DNA from: an uncultured Clostridia bacterium
Lineage (GTDB): Bacteria > Bacillota > Clostridia > TANB77 > CAG-508
Assembly (NCBI GenBank): GCA_934162205.1
Contig: CAKPIA010000009.1
Location: 1 to 64,000, forward strand
DNA length: 64,000 bases
Reading direction: 5' to 3'
In this document: positions 44,134 through 51,699 of the stretch, in pieces
How the letters are laid out: every line of letters starts with the position of its first letter
Position numbering within the stretch: the stretch's first letter is position 1
Notes under the pieces: model-generated
The model's database searches: none
The model's input: the letters and a program-made list of their open reading frames with translations, nothing else
Told to the model about the DNA's origin: nothing
Program-made: the position numbers and the translations under genes

Positions 44134-45132
44134 TTATACTATATACATTATTTCATTATTTGGAAAATATTTTTTCATATTTTCTCTAAAAAATTGTTCT
44201 CCATCTTCTCTCAAACCATTTTTGTACATATATTTTCCTTTACCTCTTCCTGTCATCAATTCTTTATTATATAAGTTAATTGCATTAGGAAATGCCTCTT
44301 CATTAATTTTAGTATGGACAAAACTATAAGTCATAAATATTATTTCAAAAAATACATCATTTTTTACTTTTTCAGATAATTCTTCATTTAATCTTTGTAT
44401 TAATTCTAAGTATAGCTCTTTCCAATTATCCACCATTATAACAGGCGCTATTAATATTCCTATTTTATATCCTGCTTCTTTTAGTTTATTTATTGCTTCT
44501 ATTCTTCCTTTTAATCTAGAAGTTCCAAATTCTACTTTGTTTATAATTTCTTCTGGATTAACACTAACTCTAACAATAACTTTTCCATTATGATTTAAAC
44601 TTAAAATATCATCAACCATATCAAATTTTGTTGGAAATGTTAAATATCCTTTTGGTGTATTTGCAAAATTTTCTATTGTCCATTTTAAATTACCAGTTAT
44701 TGTGTTTTCTAATATTAAATCACTATTGCTTCCTATTTCAAATGTTAATTCTTTTTCAGATTTCTCTGCAGTTTTTATTATTTTTTGTAACATTTCTTCT
44801 CTATTTACAAACAATCTTAAGTATGCACATTTATTGTAATTACATACTAAATAACAATACATACACATTGCTGTACAACCTGAAGATGTATATGGTACTA
44901 AATAATCCGAAGTTTTATGATTCTCTACAAATTTGTGTGTTTTACGTACTCCAATTATTAAATTTCTTTTCATGTCTGCAAATTCAGAATTTTGTTTTTT
45001 CCTCATTTCTTCTATATTGTTATGATTTTCTATAATCACTTTTGGAACATCTTTATATTTTTCTAAAAGTTCTCTTCCTAACTGATAGTTTTCTATATTT
45101 TTTTCATAATAAATTGCTTTAGGTTTAAACAT
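44134..45132 (-). CDS. Spore photoproduct lyase family radical SAM protein, H-donor Cys replaced
   Basis: A 332-aa homologue of SplB, which repairs the spore thymine dimer in germinating spores. The radical SAM cysteines are C86, C90 and C93 in SSGCTAMCMYCYLVCN. Similarity to Bacillus SplB continues to the end (TFPTKFDMVDDIL, VRVSVNPEEIINKVEFGTSRL, IAPVIMVDNWKELY, GKGKYMY). At the position of the SplB hydrogen-donating cysteine (Bacillus Cys141, FEAACTSD as I recall it) this protein has Ser135 (FEIGSNSD). The catalytic details may therefore differ, or the substrate may not be spore photoproduct. GGAGGAAAA precedes the ATG. Confidence 0.88.
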   Translation of the reverse strand: MFKPKAIYYEKNIENYQLGRELLEKYKDVPKVIIENHNNIEEMRKKQNSEFADMKRNLIIGVRKTHKFVENHKTSDYLVPYTSSGCTAMCMYCYLVCNYNKCAYLRLFVNREEMLQKIIKTAEKSEKELTFEIGSNSDLILENTITGNLKWTIENFANTPKGYLTFPTKFDMVDDILSLNHNGKVIVRVSVNPEEIINKVEFGTSRLKGRIEAINKLKEAGYKIGILIAPVIMVDNWKELYLELIQRLNEELSEKVKNDVFFEIIFMTYSFVHTKINEEAFPNAINLYNKELMTGRGKGKYMYKNGLREDGEQFFRENMKKYFPNNEIMYIV

Positions 45133-45178
45133 ATTTTTCCTCCTAAAATTAGTTTAACCTAAATATTTTATAAAATTC

Positions 45179-45217
45179 AAAAACACACTTCAAATTTTAA
45201 ACTTGAAATGTGTTTTT
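45179..45217 (-). terminator. Terminator of the first prepilin-like gene
   Basis: AAAAACACA-C-TTCAA pairs with TTGAA-A-TGTGTTTTT (14 of 15 positions), followed by T-rich sequence on the minus strand. Confidence 0.75.
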
Positions 45218-45229
45218 CCATTTTCGATT

Positions 45230-45260
45230 GTTGTCAAAAAACTACGTCCCCATTGACAAC
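45230..45260 (-). repeat. 31-bp hairpin repeat, copy 5
   Basis: Consensus copy (GTTGTCAA / TTGACAAC around ACTACGTCCCCA), 15 bp past the stop of the first prepilin-like gene. With copy 6 it brackets that gene as direct repeats. Confidence 0.92.
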
Positions 45261-45275
45261 TTTTATTTTCATTTT

Positions 45276-46775
45276 TTAATAAAGTGATGAACGGAAACAA
45301 TAACTATCCCATGTAACTTCATTACCACAATCTTCACGATAAGTAACCGGATAAAAATATCCATGGTAACTATACTTGCTTCCCGCTAAACTACAAGTAG
45401 CACTATCTCTTGTTGACTTTTCTAATGTAAACTCGCATCCATTTCCAGCGAAATCATATATATTCTTTTTTTTATTCTGTTCACTTGCTCCTGTTGTTAA
45501 TAATCCACCTCCTGTTTCTCCTTCATTTATGTCATCATATGAATTTTTACTATAATTATATTTCTTTGCTTTTGTGCTATTTATTGTAAATGTACTGTTA
45601 CTAAAATTTCCCCAACTTGTACTTTCTTCTTTTATATAGTATTGTGCTGTCTTTGTACTTGTATCCCAATCACCTTTTACTTCTAAAAACTTACATACTA
45701 AATCCCATTGTATTCCATACATTAAACTACTTGTTTTATTTCCTGTAGCCATTCCATTTGCTAATTGTTGTGCATCTCTACAATATACAAAATTATATGG
45801 TATCATATCTTTTTTACTTACTGCTTTTGGTGAACTACTTGTTATTTCTGTTCTCCAATATCTTGCTAAACTTGTGTCTTCATCACTACTTTCTATTCCC
45901 GCTTCATATCTTCCTATATAAAATCCTTTATTTGTATATATACTACTTAACATTTTATTATAATTTGTATTATATTCATTATATGTTAATCCACATCCAT
46001 TATTTAATAATTTTTGTGTATCTGTTAACCCTTCTGTACTTGCTGTTACAATCCCTCTTTCTCCCATAGCATACCATTCATCTGTCCAATTTTTTCCTCT
46101 AGATTTTGATTCACCTTGTCTATAATCACTTGCATATGTTATTAAATCTGCTTTTATATTTGTATAATCTGTACTACTTGTTGCAGTTGCAAATGCTGTT
46201 GCCGGTACTTCTACCCATACCCATTCATTTTGATTACTATCTATCATTACTATTCCTGTTGTTTCATTTGTATTTGAATCTATTGTTGAACCTGTTGGTT
46301 TTGCCGCTGTTGCTTGTTCTATTACTGTTCTTGTATCTTCTTCTGGTTTCTTTGTTCCATAATCTATTTTTGTATCTTCATCTTTTTTACTGTCATCTTT
46401 TCCTGTTGTGTTTGATGTTATTATTCCATTCGCTGTTATTGTTACTTCATAACTTCCTTTTTTTACTATCCATGGTAAGTTATCATCTGCTGATTTTGTT
46501 ATTGTTGTTCCACTTATTTTATTTAATTCTTCATCTAATGTTTTTAAATCTATACTTGCTGTATCATTTACTCTTGATGCCATTACTGCTAATTTTACTT
46601 GTTCTTCAAACTCTGCTTTACTATTTGTTTCTCTTGCATTTGTTGCTTGTTTTAGTATTCCATTATCTCCTGTTATCATTGTTATTGTTACTCCTGCAAG
46701 TATTAATAAGATTATTATTGTTATTATTAATGCTATTAATGTAATACCTTTCCTATTTTTTAAAACCTTCCCCAT
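45276..46775 (-). CDS. Prepilin-like protein with C-terminal FGE/C-type-lectin-like domain (1)
   Basis: A 499-aa secreted or surface protein. The N-terminus has a type IV prepilin-like leader with cleavage after G10 (NRKG / ITLIALI) and a hydrophobic stem to about residue 32. The usual Glu at mature position 5 is Ala. A conserved spacer (33-130), nearly shared with the second paralogue, precedes a Thr/Ser-rich linker. The C-terminal half (about 170-499) has FGE-sulfatase/C-type-lectin-like patterns (NEWVWVEVPA, KGFYIGRYEAG, MIPYNFVYCRDAQQLAN, MYGIQWDLVCKFLE, NIYDFAGNGCEFTLEKS, ending CFRSSLY). Such folds act as binding heads and are common targets of diversity-generating retroelements. GAAGGAGG precedes the ATG. 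Confidence 0.85.
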   Translation of the reverse strand: MGKVLKNRKGITLIALIITIIILLILAGVTITMITGDNGILKQATNARETNSKAEFEEQVKLAVMASRVNDTASIDLKTLDEELNKISGTTITKSADDNLPWIVKKGSYEVTITANGIITSNTTGKDDSKKDEDTKIDYGTKKPEEDTRTVIEQATAAKPTGSTIDSNTNETTGIVMIDSNQNEWVWVEVPATAFATATSSTDYTNIKADLITYASDYRQGESKSRGKNWTDEWYAMGERGIVTASTEGLTDTQKLLNNGCGLTYNEYNTNYNKMLSSIYTNKGFYIGRYEAGIESSDEDTSLARYWRTEITSSSPKAVSKKDMIPYNFVYCRDAQQLANGMATGNKTSSLMYGIQWDLVCKFLEVKGDWDTSTKTAQYYIKEESTSWGNFSNSTFTINSTKAKKYNYSKNSYDDINEGETGGGLLTTGASEQNKKKNIYDFAGNGCEFTLEKSTRDSATCSLAGSKYSYHGYFYPVTYREDCGNEVTWDSYCFRSSLY

Positions 46776-46826
46776 TTTTTCCTCCTTCGTATTTCTACTA
46801 TTTGTTTCGTAGTTTTCTTTTTAATG

Positions 46827-46857
46827 GTTGTCAAAAAACTACGTCCCCATTGACAAC
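46827..46857 (-). repeat. 31-bp hairpin repeat, copy 6
   Basis: Consensus copy, identical to copy 5, lying 3 bp beyond the folA stop codon and upstream of the first prepilin-like gene. Confidence 0.92.
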
Positions 46858-46860
46858 TAT

Positions 46861-47349
46861 TTATATTCTCTCATATGTTACATATTCATAATCAAATGGA
46901 TTTTTTTCGTCTTTTAATCCTTTTTCTCTTTCAGTAACTTTCCATTCACTCATATTAATTTCTGGAAAAGATACATCTCCATCAAATTCTTGATTTATTT
47001 CTGTTATGTACATTTTTGTACAATATGTCATTAACAATCTGTACATTGTAGCTCCACCTATTACAAAATGCTCTTCTTCATCTTTTATGTATTTATCTAA
47101 TAATGATATATCTTCTAATATTTCAACATTTTCATCATCTATTTCCATATTAGCATCATTACATAAAATAACATGATGTCTATTTGGTAAAACTCTTCCT
47201 AATGATTCAAATGTTTTTCTTCCCATTATTATTGTATGTCCTGTTGTTAATTTTTTAAATCTTTTTAAATCTTCTGGCAAGTGCCATATTAATTGATTAT
47301 CTTTTCCTATGACATTATTTTTTGCTTTTGCTACTATTAAACTTAACAT
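46861..47349 (-). CDS. folA: Dihydrofolate reductase
   Basis: A 162-aa enzyme reducing dihydrofolate to tetrahydrofolate with NADPH. Motifs are MLSLIVAKAKNNVIGKDNQLIWHLPEDL in shape (active-site Trp and acidic residue), GHTIIMGRKTFESLG, LPNRHHVIL and VIGGATMYRLLM. The length is usual. AGGAGG precedes the ATG. It follows thyA with a 15-bp gap and regenerates the folate that ThyA oxidises, so the two form an operon. Confidence 0.96.
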   Translation of the reverse strand: MLSLIVAKAKNNVIGKDNQLIWHLPEDLKRFKKLTTGHTIIMGRKTFESLGRVLPNRHHVILCNDANMEIDDENVEILEDISLLDKYIKDEEEHFVIGGATMYRLLMTYCTKMYITEINQEFDGDVSFPEINMSEWKVTEREKGLKDEKNPFDYEYVTYERI

Positions 47350-47364
47350 TTTATTCCTCCTAAA

Positions 47365-48222
47365 TTATATAGCTACTGGTATTTTTCCTAATTTTATATC
47401 TTTATTGTAATCATAACCTTGTATTTCAAAATCTTCTACTTTAAAGTCATAGAAATTTTTTGTTGGATTATTTATTACTAGTTTTGGATTTACGTTCATT
47501 GATTCTGCTTGTATTAATTTTTCTATTAAAGGAACATGTCTATCATATATATGACAATCTCCTATATTGTGTGTTAGTGTTCCCACTTCTAATCCTGCAA
47601 CTTGTGCAAACATACATAAAAGTGCCGCATATTGCATTGTATTCCATCCATTTGCAGCAAGCATATCTTGTGAACGTTGATTTAATATTAAATGTAATTT
47701 TCCTCCCTTTACTAACCATTGTGTTCCATATGCACATGGTTCTAAGTTCATATCTTTTAATTCTTCATGATTAAATATATTTGTCATTATTCTACGACTT
47801 GCTTGATCATTGTTTAATAAATATAAAACATAATCAACTTGATCCATTTCTTTTATTCCATCTTTTGTTTTAAATTTATATTTTTTTGCCATTTGATATC
47901 CATATGCTTTTCCTATTGATCCATCTGGATTTGCCCATTGATCCCATATGTGTGAATTTAAATCATTTACATTGTTTGATTTTTTTTGCCAAATCCACAA
48001 AATCTCGTCAATTGCTCTTTTTACTGTTCCTGAATTATTACGTAATGTAATCATAGGAAATTCTTTTCCTACATCATATTTATTTGTAACTCCAACTATT
48101 GAAAAATAATTTGCTTCTTCTCCATCTTCCCATCTTGTTCTTACACCTGTTCCTTTTGATGAATATCCATGTTCTAATATTTCTTTACATGTATCTATAA
48201 AATTCTTATCTGCTTCTGTCAT
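47365..48222 (-). CDS. thyA: Thymidylate synthase
   Basis: A 285-aa ThyA-type enzyme making dTMP from dUMP and methylene-tetrahydrofolate. The catalytic Cys is C163 in LEPCAYGTQW. Flanking signatures are NDQASRRIMTNIFN, LNQRSQDMLAANGWNTMQYAAL and NIGDCHIYDRHV. The segment after the Cys differs from the classical PPCH form, as in the clostridial subgroup. ATG 48222 has GGAGGTTGTT directly before it; an in-frame TTG four codons upstream includes that site and is rejected. It is followed by folA. Confidence 0.94.
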   Translation of the reverse strand: MTEADKNFIDTCKEILEHGYSSKGTGVRTRWEDGEEANYFSIVGVTNKYDVGKEFPMITLRNNSGTVKRAIDEILWIWQKKSNNVNDLNSHIWDQWANPDGSIGKAYGYQMAKKYKFKTKDGIKEMDQVDYVLYLLNNDQASRRIMTNIFNHEELKDMNLEPCAYGTQWLVKGGKLHLILNQRSQDMLAANGWNTMQYAALLCMFAQVAGLEVGTLTHNIGDCHIYDRHVPLIEKLIQAESMNVNPKLVINNPTKNFYDFKVEDFEIQGYDYNKDIKLGKIPVAI

Positions 48223-48270
48223 AACAACCTCCAATTTATATTATTTTATGATAATATATCACATCAACAA

Positions 48271-48311
48271 AAAAAAGTATAGCATTTTTATACAAAATAC
48301 TACACTTTTTT
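48271..48311 (-). terminator. Terminator of the acyl-CoA ligase gene
   Basis: AAAAAAGTATAG pairs with CTACACTTTTTT with one mismatch, within the gap before thyA. A smaller GTATA / TATAC hairpin lies inside. Confidence 0.6.
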
Positions 48312-48349
48312 ATTACTTTTTGTTAATAATATTTGTTGTTTATATTAGA

Positions 48350-50074
48350 TTAATTTTCAACTGAGTTTATTAGTTTCATTTCTTCATTTCTTTTTACTTT
48401 TTTTGTTGTTGTTTTTATTAATTCTTTATCTGTTATAATCATGTTTTTTATGTATTTATATGGTGGAAATGTTTTATTTATTTCTTTTACTTTTTGCCAT
48501 AAAATCTCTCTTATTTCTTCTTCGGTAATACTTGGATTTTCTTTTGATAAATAATCTTTGTTGTAAACTATTTTTACTGATAATTTTATATCATTTTTGT
48601 CCTTTTTATCTGGTATTCCATAAACCATACATTCTTCTACTTCTTCTAATTGATTAATTACAGCTTCTAATTCTTCTGGAAATACTTTTTTACCATTTTT
48701 TAATACTATCATATCTTTTTTTCTTCCAGTTATAAATACATATCCTTTTTTATCCATATATCCTAAGTCACCTGTATGGAACCATCCGTTTTTTATAACC
48801 GCTTCTGTAGCTTCTTCATTTTCATAATATCCAAGCATAACATTTGGACCTCTTGCAATTAACTCTCCAATTCCATTTTCATCTTTATTTTCAAATTTTA
48901 TTTCTACATTTGTCATAGGAACACCTATTGAACCATATTTTTGTTTAAAACTATTTTCTGCACATATAACTGGTGCTGTTTCTGTTAATCCATATCCTTG
49001 AACTAATTCTATTCCTAATTCATTAAATCCTTTAGCAACTTCTTTTCTTAATGGTGCTCCACCAGATATAACAAATCTTAAACTTCCACCTAACTCGTCT
49101 ATAATTGCTTTAAATAATTTTTTTCTAATATCTATATGGAATTTTAAAAGTACATTACTTAATTTTTTTGCAAATGCAATAGCTTTTGTTTTTCCCTTTT
49201 TTTCTATTCCTTTTTGTATATTCTTGTAAATTGCCTCAACTAACAAAGGAACACCTACAAATACAGATACTTTATATTCTTTTAAGTTTTGTGCTACATA
49301 TCTTAAACCATCTGGAAATGCTGTTGCTACTCCACAAGCTAACATCATTATCATTTCTGTTGATCCAAATATATGGTGAAATGGTAAAAATGCTAAATTA
49401 ACATCTGTTGGAAAAATTCCTTCTACTAATTGCATAGCATATATATTTGATGCTATATTCCTTTGTGATAACATTACTGCTTTTGATTTTGATGTTGTTC
49501 CTGATGTGAATAATAATATATTCATTTTATAGCAATCTATTGATGTGTTTATATATTCATCATTTCCAAAGTCTATTTCTTTTCTTCCTTGTTCTATTAA
49601 TTTATGAATATCTAAATAATTTTCTTTTTCATTCATACAAATATATTCTTTAATACTTGTGTTATTTTTTTCTTTTATTTGTTCTATATTTTCTATATAT
49701 TTTTCATCAAAAACTACAACTTCTGCTTTACTTCTTTTTAAACTATTTTCTAATTCTTCTAGTTGTAATTCTTTATCTATAGGAACAGATACTATTCCCC
49801 CTAATAAATTTGCTAAATGTGTTAATACCCATTCATATTTATTTCTACCAACTATTGCAATTCTTTTGTCTTTATAACCTAGTTTAAATAAAGCTGTTCC
49901 TAAACAGTTTACTTCTTGTAATAATCTTTCATATGAAATATTTTCATATTCTATTCCTTCTTTTGTTTTATGTTTTAATATAAATGCTGTATTATCTTTG
50001 TACTTTTCAACTGAATGGTACAGAATTTCTTTTACACTATTAAATTCTGTTGCTTCAAAATATTCTTTTTTCAT
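48350..50074 (-). CDS. AMP-dependent long-chain acyl-CoA synthetase/ligase
   Basis: A 574-aa adenylate-forming enzyme, likely activating fatty acids to acyl-CoA (or acyl-ACP). Motifs are LLFTSGTTSKSKAVML (P-loop-like), AFLPFHHIFGSTEM, ISGGAPLRKEVAKGF, VQGYGLTETAPVIC, NGWFHTGDLGYMDKKGYVFITGRKKDMIVLKNGKKVFPEELE and a C-terminal Lys region TTTKKVKRNEEM. GAAGGAGA precedes the ATG. It has a terminator on both sides, so it is monocistronic. Chain-length preference cannot be inferred. Confidence 0.93.
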   Translation of the reverse strand: MKKEYFEATEFNSVKEILYHSVEKYKDNTAFILKHKTKEGIEYENISYERLLQEVNCLGTALFKLGYKDKRIAIVGRNKYEWVLTHLANLLGGIVSVPIDKELQLEELENSLKRSKAEVVVFDEKYIENIEQIKEKNNTSIKEYICMNEKENYLDIHKLIEQGRKEIDFGNDEYINTSIDCYKMNILLFTSGTTSKSKAVMLSQRNIASNIYAMQLVEGIFPTDVNLAFLPFHHIFGSTEMIMMLACGVATAFPDGLRYVAQNLKEYKVSVFVGVPLLVEAIYKNIQKGIEKKGKTKAIAFAKKLSNVLLKFHIDIRKKLFKAIIDELGGSLRFVISGGAPLRKEVAKGFNELGIELVQGYGLTETAPVICAENSFKQKYGSIGVPMTNVEIKFENKDENGIGELIARGPNVMLGYYENEEATEAVIKNGWFHTGDLGYMDKKGYVFITGRKKDMIVLKNGKKVFPEELEAVINQLEEVEECMVYGIPDKKDKNDIKLSVKIVYNKDYLSKENPSITEEEIREILWQKVKEINKTFPPYKYIKNMIITDKELIKTTTKKVKRNEEMKLINSVEN

Positions 50075-50192
50075 AATTTTCTCCTTCTAATATATTAGAT
50101 ACTAAATTATCACAAAATATGCCTTTCTGTCAATTAACTGACCGCATCTTCTAAAAGCAAATCTTACTTTACAAAACTTTTATATCACAAAT

Positions 50193-50222
50193 AAAAAACA
50201 GTTAATTTTATAACTGCTTTTT
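50193..50222 (-). terminator. Terminator of the radical SAM gene
   Basis: AAAAA-A-CAGTTA pairs with TAACTG-C-TTTTT (11 pairs, one mismatch), immediately past the stop codon. Confidence 0.7.
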
Positions 50223-50223
50223 A

Positions 50224-51120
50224 TTATACATCCCATTTTGGTACATATTCTTCTTCATGTTCTCCTAATTCTTGAATATAACCATTTTCTATATCAAGAT
50301 CATATAAATAATTTTCTACTTTTTCATATTCTTCTTTTGTTAATTTTCTATTTATATCTCTTATTTGTTTTGCTTTATATGTTGGAAAATATTGTGCCAT
50401 TACACTAACATAAACATCTTTATTCATATTTTCTTTTATCCATTTTAATACTTTTTTACTATTTTCTATGTTATTTGGTAATATTAAATGTCTTATTATT
50501 AAACCTTTTTCTATTATTCCATCATTATTTAATTTAGGACTCCCTACCTGTCTATACATTTCTTTTATAGCAGTAGTTGCTATTTCAAAATAGTTTTTAA
50601 CTTTAGAATATTCTAAACCTAAATTATCTTCTGCATATTTTAAATCTGGTAAATATATATCTATATAACCTTCTAACATTTTTAGGGTTTCTACATTTTC
50701 ATATCCATTTGTATTATAAATAATTGGAATTTTTAATCCGTTTACTCTTGCAATTTTTATTGCTTCTATTATTTGTGGTACATAGCTTGTTGGTGTTACT
50801 AAGTTTATATTATTTACATTTCTATTTTGTTGTTCTAAAAATATCTCCGCTAATCTTTCTATTGTTATTTCTTTTCCTTTTCCTTGCTGACTTATTTCAT
50901 AATTTTGACAAAACACACAATTCATATTGCAATTAGAAAAAAATATTGTTCCTGAACCATTTTCTCCACTAACACATGGTTCTTCAAAATCATGCACTGA
51001 GTATAATGCAATTTTTACTTTATCGTTTGATTTACATCTTCCTACTTGTCCATTATTTCTATTTATTCCACACATATGTGGACATATACTACATTTTTCT
51101 AGTTCTTTACAATTTACCAT
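50224..51120 (-). CDS. Radical SAM protein, PflX/COG1313 type
   Basis: A 298-aa radical SAM enzyme. The SAM-cluster cysteines are C64, C68 and C71 in CNMNCVFC. A second N-terminal Cys set (C10, C13, C17, C29) resembles a zinc or auxiliary cluster. The following NINLVTPTSYVPQI and NTNGYENVETLKML stretches are typical of COG1313, which is related to pyruvate formate-lyase activases but of unknown substrate. No formate-lyase-type partner is visible nearby. AGAGGT precedes the ATG. It lies 12 bp after the amidase-domain gene. Confidence 0.85.
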   Translation of the reverse strand: MVNCKELEKCSICPHMCGINRNNGQVGRCKSNDKVKIALYSVHDFEEPCVSGENGSGTIFFSNCNMNCVFCQNYEISQQGKGKEITIERLAEIFLEQQNRNVNNINLVTPTSYVPQIIEAIKIARVNGLKIPIIYNTNGYENVETLKMLEGYIDIYLPDLKYAEDNLGLEYSKVKNYFEIATTAIKEMYRQVGSPKLNNDGIIEKGLIIRHLILPNNIENSKKVLKWIKENMNKDVYVSVMAQYFPTYKAKQIRDINRKLTKEEYEKVENYLYDLDIENGYIQELGEHEEEYVPKWDV

Positions 51121-51132
51121 TTTCTACCTCTT

Positions 51133-51627
51133 TTAATATTTTCTTATTCCATTTATATGTATAAATCTTATATTTTTAAAACTATAACTACTTACTCTTT
51201 TACTAAATGAATCATCCGTATGTGATGATGTATAAATGTTGTCTAAATCTTTATTATCTATATTAACAATAATTAATGAATGTGTAAAGTTATTTCCATC
51301 AAATGTTAATTGGATAATATCTCCTATTTGTATATTATTTATTTCAGTTTTTTCTCCAAATGGTCCTACACTTTTATTGTTTACTAAAAATTTATATAAA
51401 AATTCTACTCCTGTCCATGATGGTGACTTCTTATTTCCATTTATATAATACCATCCATTGTTTTTATTATAATTCATTATTTGACTTCCTGCAAATATAC
51501 ATTGTGAAATAAAATTTGTACAATCTCCTCCAATATCATCAAAATTATAGTATCTTGGATTTCTATCATATGCCCATTTTTCAGCATATTTTATCGCTAA
51601 TGTTCTATTATAAATAATCTCTTTCAT
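51133..51627 (-). CDS. Amidase-domain protein (Amidase_6-like)
   Basis: A 164-aa protein matching the putative amidase domain found in clostridial surface and spore proteins. The likely catalytic Cys is C36 in GGDCTNFISQC. The partner His lies in NNFTHSLIIV near residue 110, and a late His/Asp stretch (SSHTDDSF) follows. This Cys-His papain-like arrangement suggests peptidoglycan or peptide amide hydrolysis. No signal peptide is present, so export is unclear. GGAGGAAA precedes the ATG. It is cotranscribed with the radical SAM gene. Confidence 0.85.
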   Translation of the reverse strand: MKEIIYNRTLAIKYAEKWAYDRNPRYYNFDDIGGDCTNFISQCIFAGSQIMNYNKNNGWYYINGNKKSPSWTGVEFLYKFLVNNKSVGPFGEKTEINNIQIGDIIQLTFDGNNFTHSLIIVNIDNKDLDNIYTSSHTDDSFSKRVSSYSFKNIRFIHINGIRKY

Positions 51628-51667
51628 ATTTCCTCCAAAAATATTAATAATGTATAATTATATAATA

Positions 51668-51699
51668 TTAAAAAGTGTAGATTATTCTACACTTTTTAA
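51668..51699 (-). terminator. Terminator overlapping the end of the FtsX-type gene
   Basis: A perfect 14-bp stem TTAAAAAGTGTAGA / TCTACACTTTTTAA with a 4-nt loop. The stop codon (51682-51684) lies in the loop, so the last codons form one arm. Confidence 0.85.

Noticed and set aside
45758..46744. Long leucine-rich plus-strand frames opposite the first prepilin-like gene
   Set aside because: They are low-complexity shadows of the minus-strand coding sequence, without ribosome binding sites or recognisable domains.
3387..46857. CRISPR array
   Set aside because: The 31-bp repeats are kilobases apart, each at a gene end, with no regular spacers and no cas genes.
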